Shown piece by piece: positions 6,891-13,880 of a stretch of 26,229 nt of DNA. How positions within the stretch are numbered: position 1 is the stretch's first letter; every line of letters begins with the position of its first letter. A model generated the notes under the pieces. That model was not told the DNA's origin and searched no databases. It worked only from the letters and a program-made list of their open reading frames with translations. Made by a program: the position numbers and the translations under genes. The DNA is taken from IMG/VR virus record IMGVR_UViG_3300017987_000325, positions 1-26,229 of that record; one strand, given 5' to 3'. This DNA comes from a virus.

Positions 6891-8031
6891 CAGTTTTTTT
6901 TCTTCTGAGTTTGATGGAATAACCGACAATTTGCTTATATATGGTGAAAATCTTCATGCCTTGAGGATTCTTGAGGATGACTATGCCGAAAAGGTTCGTT
7001 GTATATACATCGACCCGCCCTACAATACCAAAAGTCGCTTCACCCATTACGACGACAGCATGGAATCCTCCGTGTGGCTCAATATGATGAAAGAACGGAT
7101 TGAGATCTTAAGAAAACTACTTAGGGATGATGGGATAATTTTTGTATCGATTGATGATTCAGAAGATGCGTATTTGAAAGTGCTAATGGATGATATTTTT
7201 GGCCGAAAAAATTTTTGCGGTCGCTTTGTCTGGGAAAAAAAGAAAAAACCATCATTTCTTAGTTCGAGTATGGGAGTTGTTACGGAGTACATCCTCTCAT
7301 ATTCCAAAAACAGAAAATTATCGCCCTCTTTTTTAGGGGGACATACAACTGAAAATAAAAGGTACCCTTTAAATAATTCGGGCAACAATCTCAGCATTTT
7401 AAAATTTCCTGCTAATAGGATTAGATTTCATTGTGAAGATCAAACGCTCGAACCGCAAGACATGTCTTCTGAAAACATCATTACCAGGTTGTTAGACCGT
7501 GTTGTTATTAGAAACGGAATCAATGTCAATTCATTTTCTCTCGAAGGAGAATGGAGATATTCTCAAAGAAAGCTAGACGAAATCATTTCAAACGGAGAGA
7601 TTGTTACGATAAGCAAATTACCTTTTAGACCAAACCATATTAAACAAGGAAACAAACCCAAAAAAATCAGAAATCTTCTGTCAAGATCGATCGAAATACC
7701 AACATATGAAGACGCAACCCAAGAAAGCAGGCTTCTATTTGGATCTACAAAAGCCTTTGACTATCCTAAGCCGGAAAAACTAATCTACACTTTAATCAAT
7801 GCCGTAACAGAACCTGGCGACATTGTTCTAGACTGCTTTGCGGGATCGGGAACTACTGGAGCAGTAGCCCACAAGATGGGCAGGCGATGGATTATGATCG
7901 AAATGGGCGATCATGCCGTCACCCATATTATTCCTCGTCTGCAGATGGTTATCGATGGCACAGACTCGGGCGGTGTGACAGCATCAACAGGATGGCAGGG
8001 TGGAGGAGGTTTTTTTTTAATAAAGAATTAA
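6874..8031 (+). CDS. Adenine-type DNA methyltransferase, type III Mod-like, orphan
   Basis: Motif IV, IYIDPPYNTK, lies at 44-53 and motif I, CFAGSGTTGA, at 321-330. This order (DPPY before FxGxG) marks the beta class that includes type III Mod subunits. GENLHALRIL at 24-33 and the near-terminal WQGGGGF also match Mod proteins. At 385 residues it is shorter than a typical Mod (about 550-650), mainly in the target-recognition region (about 120-290) and at the end, which stops just after the GGGGF. No Res gene is near. It starts inside terL (ATG 6874) and its stop falls just after a T9 run. A T8 run sits at 6894-6901. The likely role is N6-adenine methylation of phage DNA. The region around 7200-7700 is clearly more A+T rich than the terminase genes, suggesting acquired DNA. 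Confidence 0.85.
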   Translation: MLSDGDSFFSSEFDGITDNLLIYGENLHALRILEDDYAEKVRCIYIDPPYNTKSRFTHYDDSMESSVWLNMMKERIEILRKLLRDDGIIFVSIDDSEDAYLKVLMDDIFGRKNFCGRFVWEKKKKPSFLSSSMGVVTEYILSYSKNRKLSPSFLGGHTTENKRYPLNNSGNNLSILKFPANRIRFHCEDQTLEPQDMSSENIITRLLDRVVIRNGINVNSFSLEGEWRYSQRKLDEIISNGEIVTISKLPFRPNHIKQGNKPKKIRNLLSRSIEIPTYEDATQESRLLFGSTKAFDYPKPEKLIYTLINAVTEPGDIVLDCFAGSGTTGAVAHKMGRRWIMIEMGDHAVTHIIPRLQMVIDGTDSGGVTASTGWQGGGGFFLIKN

Positions 8032-8080
8032 TACAACATGTTGCAGTGTAAATCACTACATGTTGTAGTATAGGTAAAAT
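8032..8080 (+). promoter_or_regulatory. Palindromic operator-like sites and weak promoter before the portal
   Basis: A near-perfect 14-base palindrome (8032-8045, TACAACATGTTGCA) is followed by a second palindrome at 8055-8069 with arms ACTACA and TGTAGT around TGT. The two also pair with each other as a hairpin with a TAAAT loop (8049-8053). A -10-like TAAAAT lies at 8075-8080, without a clear -35, so the second palindrome would sit at about the -35 to -15 position. This looks like a regulated late promoter; that is inference. Confidence 0.4.
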
Positions 8081-8086
8081 ATAAGT

Positions 8087-8155
8087 GCGCCTTTTGGCGC
8101 GATGTCGGGCTGATCACCCTTACCACTCTACTAAGTGGGCATCGCTTCTTTTCTT
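8087..8155 (+). ncRNA. Candidate structured RNA leader before the portal gene
   Basis: A perfect GCGCC-TTTT-GGCGC hairpin lies at 8087-8100. Overlapping its end, GCGATG (8099-8104) pairs with CATCGC (8140-8145). That stem closes over two smaller hairpins: GGG/CCC at 8107-8119 and CCACT/AGTGG at 8123-8138, giving a three-way junction. A T-rich stretch (8146-8155) follows. The two folds compete for 8099-8100, as in an attenuator or switch. It is not a tRNA. Base pairing is visible; any function is guesswork. Confidence 0.35.
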
Positions 8156-8189
8156 ATAGTAGTAAGAAAAACCACAAAGAAAGAGAGCT

Positions 8190-10244
8190 ATGCCTAAAGA
8201 CTCCGATCGCGAAATCATAGAACAATTCAACGACTCCTACAAAGAGGCGTTCGAACATTGGAACTCGTTCTTCCCGGAAGCGGAGAAGGACCTCGACATG
8301 TTCCTTGGCAATCAATGGTCTCTCGCAGAGAAGAACGCTCTAGCGCAAGAAGGCAGAAATGCTTTCGTCTTCAACAGGGTCAAACCTGTCATCAACCTCA
8401 TCACGGGATATCAACGACAACATCGTTTATCTTCTGTAGTTGTCCCGGTGGAAGATTCCGACCAAAAGACCGCAGATCAATTGTCCCAAGTCATGACCCA
8501 TGTTATGTCATATGGAGATGGCTATCATCTTATCAGTGACTGCTTCGGTGGGGCATGCAAGACAGGGTGGAACCTTGCGTCGGTATGGCTCGACTTTAGA
8601 GAAGATCCAGTCAATGGCGATATACGGTTTAATCGGGAACCGTGGAACAGTTTCATATTGGACCCTTACTTTACCAAGATGGACCTGTCGGACTGCTCTT
8701 ATATCTTAAGACGGAAATATCTTCCGGCCGACGTCGTAGCTTCACTTCTCCCCAACAAAGAAAAAGAGATATATCTGCTGCAAAAGCTTGGGAACGAAAA
8801 AGACGACAAGTTCTCGTGGATGCCCTACCAGCGTAACTCTGGGACGAACCTTCTTGCGTATAGTGAATACTATAGGGTGGGTTGGGAAGATGAAAAGATT
8901 CTCGTCGACATGGAGACAGGCATATGGCGTAAATGGGACGCCCCCAAAGAGATGTTCGATGTTTTGAAAGAGCTCAACCCCTCTTTTGAGCTGACCAAAA
9001 GACAAAAGCGTTATGTAGAGCGTAACGTCATCGTCAATGGGCAGGTGATGGCTACAGACAAAAACCCCGACGGCCTAGACTGTTACCCATTTGTTCCTTT
9101 CATTGGAATCTTCGAGCCTGAGAGCGACGACTACACGTTGAAGATACAGTCTCTTGTTCGTGCTATGCGCGACCCTCAGCGTGAGGCTAACAGACGTCGC
9201 AGCCAGATGATAGATTTGTTAGATAGCCAGATAAACTCTGGTTGGATTGCAACCGAAGGATCGGTCATCAATCCCAGGAGCCTATTCCAAGCTTCTCAGG
9301 GCAAGGTCATTTGGCGCAACCAAGATGCTCAGCCTGGCGCTATAGAGAAGATACAGCCAGCACAGATACCTCCTTCGATGTTCCAGTTGCAGCAGCAGTT
9401 CGATGCCGACGTCAAAGAAATCGCAGGGGTCAACGACGCTGCCTTCGGGGTCATGGAGTCGGGCAACGAGAGTGGCATCATGACGATGCTACGGCAGGGG
9501 GCTGCTCTCACGAACTTACAAGATGTTTTCGATAATTTAAGGTTTTCGCAGAAACATCTGTCTATGCTTGTTCTTAAGCTTATCCAGACGTGGACGCCAC
9601 AAAAAATCCAGCGCATTATCAACGAAGAGCCTACCCAAGAGTTCTACGACCAAGAATTTACCAAATACGACTGTGCTGTCCAAGAAGGTCTTCTCACGGA
9701 GACACAACGACAGGCCTTTTTCAGGCAGCTCCTTGACCTTAAGCAGCTTGGAGAGCCTATCCCTCCGATGTTGCTGGCTAAGGCAGCGCCTATTCAGGGC
9801 AAGTCTGAATACTATGAAGAGATGGAGCAATTCCAGCAGCAGCAGGCACAGGCACAGCAGTCGCAGTCTCAAGCGGAGCAAGAGCTTATTCAGGCACAGA
9901 AAGACCTCGCGATGTCTCAGTCGTTGTTGCAGGTGGCTGGTGCTAAAGAAAGGTTTACGCGTAGTGTCGCTAACATGGGTCTGGAGACAGAACGCAATTC
10001 CCAAGCAGTGGAAAATCGCACTGACGCCGTCCTCAACCATGTTAAGACTGTCAAAGAGCTTGAGCAGATGGACTTATCTACTGCTAAAGAAGAGTTGGCT
10101 CTCGCACAGATGCTGCGGGAGATGTCTAAGGCGGAAGAAGAAGACCTCGAGAAACATAATATTAGCACTTCTGAAAGTTCAGTGCTAACGGGTCAACAGG
10201 CTGCGCCGATATCTAATGATTCAGGGGGGATTGCACCAGAATGA
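8190..10244 (+). CDS. Portal protein, P22-like
   Basis: This 684-residue protein forms the dodecameric ring through which DNA enters and leaves the head. Its opening (about 1-75) has the DREIIEQFNDSYKEAFEHWN helix, FLGNQW and FNRVKPVINLITGYQR, which I recognise from P22-type portals. VRAMRDPQREANRRRSQMID and VNDAAFGVMESGNESGIMTM follow in the middle. The last third is helical and rich in Gln and Glu (EQFQQQQAQAQQ near 550), likely the barrel or coiled-coil tail; P22's portal is similar in length. It is set apart from the terminase by the methyltransferase and a regulatory gap. The site before the ATG is a weak purine run (AAAGAGAG). The last 52 bases are also the antisense end of an HNH gene. 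Confidence 0.9.
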   Translation: MPKDSDREIIEQFNDSYKEAFEHWNSFFPEAEKDLDMFLGNQWSLAEKNALAQEGRNAFVFNRVKPVINLITGYQRQHRLSSVVVPVEDSDQKTADQLSQVMTHVMSYGDGYHLISDCFGGACKTGWNLASVWLDFREDPVNGDIRFNREPWNSFILDPYFTKMDLSDCSYILRRKYLPADVVASLLPNKEKEIYLLQKLGNEKDDKFSWMPYQRNSGTNLLAYSEYYRVGWEDEKILVDMETGIWRKWDAPKEMFDVLKELNPSFELTKRQKRYVERNVIVNGQVMATDKNPDGLDCYPFVPFIGIFEPESDDYTLKIQSLVRAMRDPQREANRRRSQMIDLLDSQINSGWIATEGSVINPRSLFQASQGKVIWRNQDAQPGAIEKIQPAQIPPSMFQLQQQFDADVKEIAGVNDAAFGVMESGNESGIMTMLRQGAALTNLQDVFDNLRFSQKHLSMLVLKLIQTWTPQKIQRIINEEPTQEFYDQEFTKYDCAVQEGLLTETQRQAFFRQLLDLKQLGEPIPPMLLAKAAPIQGKSEYYEEMEQFQQQQAQAQQSQSQAEQELIQAQKDLAMSQSLLQVAGAKERFTRSVANMGLETERNSQAVENRTDAVLNHVKTVKELEQMDLSTAKEELALAQMLREMSKAEEEDLEKHNISTSESSVLTGQQAAPISNDSGGIAPE
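10162..10188 (-). terminator. Inverted repeat, possible terminator of the minus-strand HNH gene
   Basis: A perfect 8-base inverted repeat, TTAGCACT (10162-10169) and AGTGCTAA (10181-10188), with an 11-base loop, lies 4 bases after the HNH stop on the minus strand and is followed there by a weak T-rich stretch. It lies inside portal codons, so it may be coincidental or selected. Confidence 0.35.
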
Positions 10245-10783
10245 ACCCTATAATGACACGGCTGACACAAAATCCTCAGGTTATCGATGACGTTGTTGGA
10301 ATGACTCCCGTCAATATGGTGGACGAAAAGCTTTCTATCCTTTGTCTTGCACACGAAACATTCATGCGGATAGTGGTCAAAAGCTCTCTTTCTATACATT
10401 CTAGAGCCCTTTCTGTAGTTAGGATTGTCTGTGTCACTCCCCTTAAAAGAGTGAAAAACAGCCTGTTTACAATCGTAACTACAAAATTTAGACGTTTTGC
10501 TACGGGATTTCTTGGTTTCATACGATTTCCCGCAGTTTTGACAGATTTTTGTGACAAGCGTGTTGAACTTTTTACATCCATGTCTCCAGCAGTCTCGGGA
10601 ACAATAGAGAACTTTTCCAGACATATTACACGTTGCCTTACTTGGGATGCGTTTGAAGGTCTTACAACAAAATTTACACGTAAGCTGAATCTTTTTGTCG
10701 CGCGACTTATCGTAGCACTCTCTGGAGCAGAAGGTAGCTCCCCACTTTTTAAAAACAAAACCGCATGTTGGACACTTTTGCAT
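10193..10783 (-). CDS. Free-standing HNH endonuclease with three zinc fingers
   Basis: The C-terminal 60 residues are a full HNH domain: C142/C145, LFVHHIDGSHSNNVIDNLR with H155/H156 and N164/N168, then C173, C176, H177 and H181. Before it lie three Cys4 modules of the form CxxC...CxxxC: C4/C7...C19/C23, C36/C39...C61/C65 and C81/C84...C101/C105. Such modules would bind DNA. Free-standing HNH genes are typical mobile (homing) genes in phages: they cut an allele lacking them and spread by repair. It is on the opposite strand to its neighbours, fills the 587-base portal-to-10832 gap, and its last 52 bases run antisense to the portal end. It has no essential phage role that can be seen. An AGGTG precedes the start on its strand. 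Confidence 0.88.
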   Translation of the reverse strand: MQKCPTCGFVFKKWGATFCSRECYDKSRDKKIQLTCKFCCKTFKRIPSKATCNMSGKVLYCSRDCWRHGCKKFNTLVTKICQNCGKSYETKKSRSKTSKFCSYDCKQAVFHSFKGSDTDNPNYRKGSRMYRKRAFDHYPHECFVCKTKDRKLFVHHIDGSHSNNVIDNLRILCQPCHYRVHSGAIPPESLDIGAAC

Positions 10784-10799
10784 ACACCTCAGTCTAACA

Positions 10800-10813
10800 T
10801 TAACAACTGTTAA
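10800..10813. repeat. Short palindrome upstream of the HNH gene
   Basis: TTAACA and TGTTAA flank a 2-base spacer, forming a perfect palindrome between the divergent starts at 10783 (minus) and 10832 (plus). It could be an operator or an insertion scar; a chance A+T-rich palindrome is equally possible. Confidence 0.3.
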
Positions 10814-10831
10814 CGTAAATGAGAATTACGA

Positions 10832-11206
10832 ATGGTTCAAAAAATAGGCGAGACAGCGGAAGAGATGATGAGAGCCGACGCTAAAGCTGTCGAAGATATT
10901 TTAAACACAAGACCCAAAGGACATTTCTGGGTTGTCATCTGCCACAAAAACTTAAAAAGAAAGTTGGACACGGGTGAGCACGTCCTGGTCCGGCTTGTAA
11001 AAGCCTACGATAAGAAGCCACAGCCTTTATTAGGAACGATAGTTCTAGAGGTTAAGGATGGCGAGATCGTGGACACACAAGTAAACGTGCATGACATGCC
11101 CATCGATATGGAGCGCGTCTTCCCTTACCTTGGAGATAGGATATCGCCGACGGTACAGGAGAATAGACAAGACATCGCTGGAGCATACGTCTACAACAAC
11201 TTATAG
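10832..11206 (+). CDS. Hypothetical protein between portal and scaffold (124 aa)
   Basis: I do not recognise a named family. Residues 1-28 are helical (TAEEMMRADAKAVEDILNTR). A beta-rich core follows, with HFWVVICHKNLKRKLDTGEH and GTIVLEVKDGEIVDTQVNVH. The end is mixed (FPYLGDRISPTVQENRQDI). It lies where many phages with P22-like portals carry a small gene before the scaffold, so a head-assembly or virion role is plausible but only by position. Its ribosome site is poor. The gene now sits just past the HNH insertion, which may have separated it from its original upstream signals. No truncation is seen. Confidence 0.55.
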   Translation: MVQKIGETAEEMMRADAKAVEDILNTRPKGHFWVVICHKNLKRKLDTGEHVLVRLVKAYDKKPQPLLGTIVLEVKDGEIVDTQVNVHDMPIDMERVFPYLGDRISPTVQENRQDIAGAYVYNNL

Positions 11207-11241
11207 GGCCGCCGCCTTACGGGCGTATGGAGAAAATTTAC

Positions 11242-11901
11242 ATGGACAACCAGGTAGAAGACACGGGCGAAATAATAGCTTCGGACGCCGCCGGTCATGA
11301 AGATGGTAACGAGGGAGCTCTAGCGGATGCTGCTCAGGAAATGGTTCCTGTGTCGGCATTACAAGCAGAAAGAGCCAATCGCCAACAGCTTCAAGAGCAA
11401 ATAAAGATGCTTCAAGATCACATGGTGCTTATGCAGGCAAATCAACAGCAGGTTCCGCAGGAACAGTCTGGGGGTCTGTCTGACGACGATATTTTGACGG
11501 TAGGAGAGGCTAAGAAATATCTTAGCCAGATGCAACAAAACTACCAGATGAGTGTCGAAGAACTGCGTGTTCAGCAGAAGTATCAAGATTACAACGAGGT
11601 GGTATCGACATACCTCCCCGAAGTTATCAACAAAAATCCAGCACTAAAATCCACTCTTCAGAATGATCCGAACAAATATGAGCTGGCCTACTTTCTGGCT
11701 AAGAACAGTGACTCTTACAGAGATGCTAATAAGCGCACAAAGAAATCTGCCGAAGCACAACGCATGGTTGAAAATAGTAAAAGGGCAGGCAATCTTTCCT
11801 CTGTGGGTAGTTCCGCTCCGAAGTCACAAGTAACGGCATATAAGCACATGTCTGATGAGGAATTTATGAAGATGGCCAACAAAAACCTTGGGTATTTTTA
11901 G
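11242..11901 (+). CDS. Capsid scaffolding-like protein
   Basis: The protein is about 219 residues from ATG 11242, preferred because GGAGA lies 8 bases upstream; ATG 11227 is in frame but lacks a site. It has the features of scaffolds: an acidic, disordered N-terminus, then a long Gln/Glu-rich coiled coil (SALQAERANRQQLQEQIKML and on) at about 40-80. A helical middle follows (EAKKYLSQMQQNYQMSVEEL), and a Ser/Lys-rich end (KRAGNLSSVGSSAPKSQ) closes with YKHMSDEEFMKMANKNLGYF. It lies directly before the major capsid gene, the usual order. Scaffolds steer capsid subunits into a closed shell and then leave. No protease motif is visible. The call relies on position and composition, not on detectable homology. 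Confidence 0.7.
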   Translation: MDNQVEDTGEIIASDAAGHEDGNEGALADAAQEMVPVSALQAERANRQQLQEQIKMLQDHMVLMQANQQQVPQEQSGGLSDDDILTVGEAKKYLSQMQQNYQMSVEELRVQQKYQDYNEVVSTYLPEVINKNPALKSTLQNDPNKYELAYFLAKNSDSYRDANKRTKKSAEAQRMVENSKRAGNLSSVGSSAPKSQVTAYKHMSDEEFMKMANKNLGYF

Positions 11902-11919
11902 CCCATATAGGAGACAAAA

Positions 11920-12861
11920 ATGGCAATTACAGATGTAGCCACTTTGCCACCAGCAGTGCGGGAATATTATGATCGTCTATTGCTCATGACGGCGTACCCG
12001 AAGCTGATTCACACAAAGATGGCCCAAAAACGTGTTCTGCCTGCTAATAGCGGCGACACCATCGTCTTTAGACGTTATTCTAGACTGGACACAGTGCCTG
12101 TTCCTCTCGTCGACGGCGTTACCCCTCCAGGGGCCCCTCTGTCTGCGACAGATATCAAAGCACGTGTTGATTGGTATGGTAACTTCGTTACCGTCACCAA
12201 CCAGGTCGAAATGACCGTCGAGGACAAGGTCTTAAACGAAGCCTCGCGTCTTCTGTCCCAGAACATGGGCCAGACCATCGACGAGATCACCAGAGACGTC
12301 CTGGCGTCGACAGCTTCGGTTGTCAGCTGCGCTAACGGCGTCAACGGCAACACCCCTACAGAGCTTACAAAGGCTGACATCGACTCCGCAGTGTTCACAC
12401 TGCTGGGCAACGACGCTGAGATGATCTCTGAGGTTGTAACAGGTGTCAATGCTTTCGGTACAGCACCAATCAGACCCGCTTTCTGGGCCTACATTGATGC
12501 TGGCTTGCTTGACGACCTCGAGGCAGTCTCAAACTTCGTCAGCACCTCGCAGTATCCTTCGCAACAGACTGTTGTGGATAGCGAATGGGGTTCCACGGGC
12601 AACGTCCGTTGGTTGTATAGTTCCGTCGGCAGCGTCTCTGCTGCTGCAACGCCAGTATACGATAACTTCATCGTCGGTAAGGAAGCCTACGCTGTAGTAC
12701 ACCTCGGCAGCGAAGCCGGCAGCTTTTATGTAAAGCCTCTAGGTTCTGCTGGCAGTGCCGACCCTCTCAACCAGCGTGGTACGATAGGTTGGACCCAGCC
12801 TTTCTGTAGTCGTATCTTGAATGATGCGTTTATGACGAACCTACAAGCAACCCATAGCTAG
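11920..12861 (+). CDS. Major capsid protein, N4 gp56 family
   Basis: This 313-residue protein builds the head shell. I recognise the N4 gp56-type sequence: ATLPPAVREYYDRLLLMTAY near the start, SGDTIVFRRYSRLDTVPVPL and VDWYGNFVTVTNQVEMTVED in the first half. The end has RGTIGWTQPFCSRILND. A GGAG before the ATG makes a strong ribosome site, as expected for the most abundant virion protein. It follows the scaffold by 18 bases. The codon mix is even and typical of a highly expressed gene. The fold should be HK97-like, as in the wider family, which is inferred. Confidence 0.9.
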   Translation: MAITDVATLPPAVREYYDRLLLMTAYPKLIHTKMAQKRVLPANSGDTIVFRRYSRLDTVPVPLVDGVTPPGAPLSATDIKARVDWYGNFVTVTNQVEMTVEDKVLNEASRLLSQNMGQTIDEITRDVLASTASVVSCANGVNGNTPTELTKADIDSAVFTLLGNDAEMISEVVTGVNAFGTAPIRPAFWAYIDAGLLDDLEAVSNFVSTSQYPSQQTVVDSEWGSTGNVRWLYSSVGSVSAAATPVYDNFIVGKEAYAVVHLGSEAGSFYVKPLGSAGSADPLNQRGTIGWTQPFCSRILNDAFMTNLQATHS

Positions 12862-12875
12862 GAGAGTTAAATACT

Positions 12876-13472
12876 ATGGCACAGATTAGATCTTTTTCAT
12901 GGACTAACCCAGCAGCAGCCGTCGCTAAAAATCTCGACGTCGGTTTTGAAGTTGCTGAGGTGACAAGTATCAATATCACTGACGGTGGAAGTTTCTACTG
13001 GATGGATGAGATGGATGATGCGTCTTACTTAGACGTAGACGCTGGCACCATCACAACATCCAATGGATTTACTCCATATACCGACAGTGCTAACTATGGT
13101 GCTACCATCAGTGGCATCACCAACGCTAACCCTGGCGTCATCACTTGCACAGATACATCTCTGTCTGGTTTTGCCGTCGGAGACACCATTAAGGTTACTG
13201 GCATTGCCGACGATCAGTCGACTGCTTACGATCTTAATGGCTCATACGTTATCGCATCGTTGACAGCGACAACTATCACTACAGCGACAGATACGTCAGC
13301 ATACAGCGTGTATGTCAGTGGTGGCCGTGTCACACGCGTCTCTGATGCTGCTGGCGATCCAGTAGTCGTTCAGAACGTTGCCCAGCGTGGCATCACGCTA
13401 GGCACTGGCGTTGTTGGTGGTAACAATAAAGTTATGGTCGCTATTGTCAAAGGCAAAGAGTCCGTAACCTGA
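12876..13472 (+). CDS. Probable capsid decoration or head protein with FCCH-like domain
   Basis: It follows the major capsid gene by 14 bases with a GGAGAG site. The first 60 residues carry GFEVAEVTSINITDGGSFYW and an acidic WMDEMDD patch. From about 76 to 153 there is an all-beta domain with ISGITNANPGVIT, GDTIKVTGI and LNGSYVIAS. That pattern matches a domain seen three times in the 15555-17942 tail protein and resembles the FCCH domain of ubiquitin E1 enzymes, found in many phage virion proteins. The last 45 residues (VVQNVAQRGITLGTG) are beta too. Position and all-beta composition point to a shell-decorating or head protein. Confidence 0.6.
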   Translation: MAQIRSFSWTNPAAAVAKNLDVGFEVAEVTSINITDGGSFYWMDEMDDASYLDVDAGTITTSNGFTPYTDSANYGATISGITNANPGVITCTDTSLSGFAVGDTIKVTGIADDQSTAYDLNGSYVIASLTATTITTATDTSAYSVYVSGGRVTRVSDAAGDPVVVQNVAQRGITLGTGVVGGNNKVMVAIVKGKESVT

Positions 13473-13538
13473 TAAACAACCGGGAGGGGGTCTCTTTCTC
13501 CATTGAGGGGCTCCCTTCCATTGCATATGGAGAAAATA

Positions 13539-13880
13539 ATGGCAGAACTAAAGCTTTCTACAGCTATCAAAGAACGAAAAGAAGATAAAAGCCTTTCAGA
13601 AAAAAAGAAAAACGACTGGCTTGAAGAGGAAATATATATTGAGTTCTACAACCTGGAAGAACCTGGAGTCCCTTTGAAGTTTGCTTTTGGGTCCTCAAAG
13701 CGCCCAAAAACATATACTCTTATCCACGGTGGGAAATATCACCTTCCTAGAGAAGTTGTTAATCATATAGAGTCTAGAGAGACTCCTTTGTATGGTTATA
13801 AGCCTGACGGGACCGGGCGTCAGATAAGAGACCTCAAGGGCAAAAAATCACGGTTTCAATGTAGGCAGATATTCGAATAA
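13539..13880 (+). CDS. Hypothetical virion-region protein (113 aa)
   Basis: ATG 13539 is favoured because GGAG (13529-13532) lies 6 bases upstream; the in-frame ATG at 13503 lacks a site. The N-terminus is very lysine-rich (KERKEDKSLSEKKKN). After it comes a beta-rich core: EEIYIEFYNLEEPGVPLKFA and TYTLIHGGKYHLPREVVNH, ending in RFQCRQIFE. The GGKYHLPREVVNHI part is of a kind I have seen in head proteins following the capsid gene, but the family is not certain. It shares its final base with the next gene's start (TAATG). The role is probably virion assembly, from position alone. Confidence 0.55.
   Translation: MAELKLSTAIKERKEDKSLSEKKKNDWLEEEIYIEFYNLEEPGVPLKFAFGSSKRPKTYTLIHGGKYHLPREVVNHIESRETPLYGYKPDGTGRQIRDLKGKKSRFQCRQIFE

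Noticed and set aside
8099-8145. tRNA-like fold before the portal
   Set aside because: The junction is only 47 bases, with no T-arm signature, no anticodon loop of the right size and no CCA end.
9537-10040. Minus-strand open frame of 167 codons inside the portal gene
   Set aside because: The portal frame is clear; the antisense product is Leu-rich because it mirrors Gln codons.
10241-10813. Plus-strand open frame of 190 codons after the portal
   Set aside because: It is the complement of the HNH gene, whose zinc fingers and HNH motif are unmistakable on the minus strand; the plus product has no recognisable feature.
13482-13515. GGGAG...CTCCC stem as a terminator after the decoration gene
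   Set aside because: The stem is only 5 bases with a 24-base loop, competes with other G/C pairings and lacks a T run.
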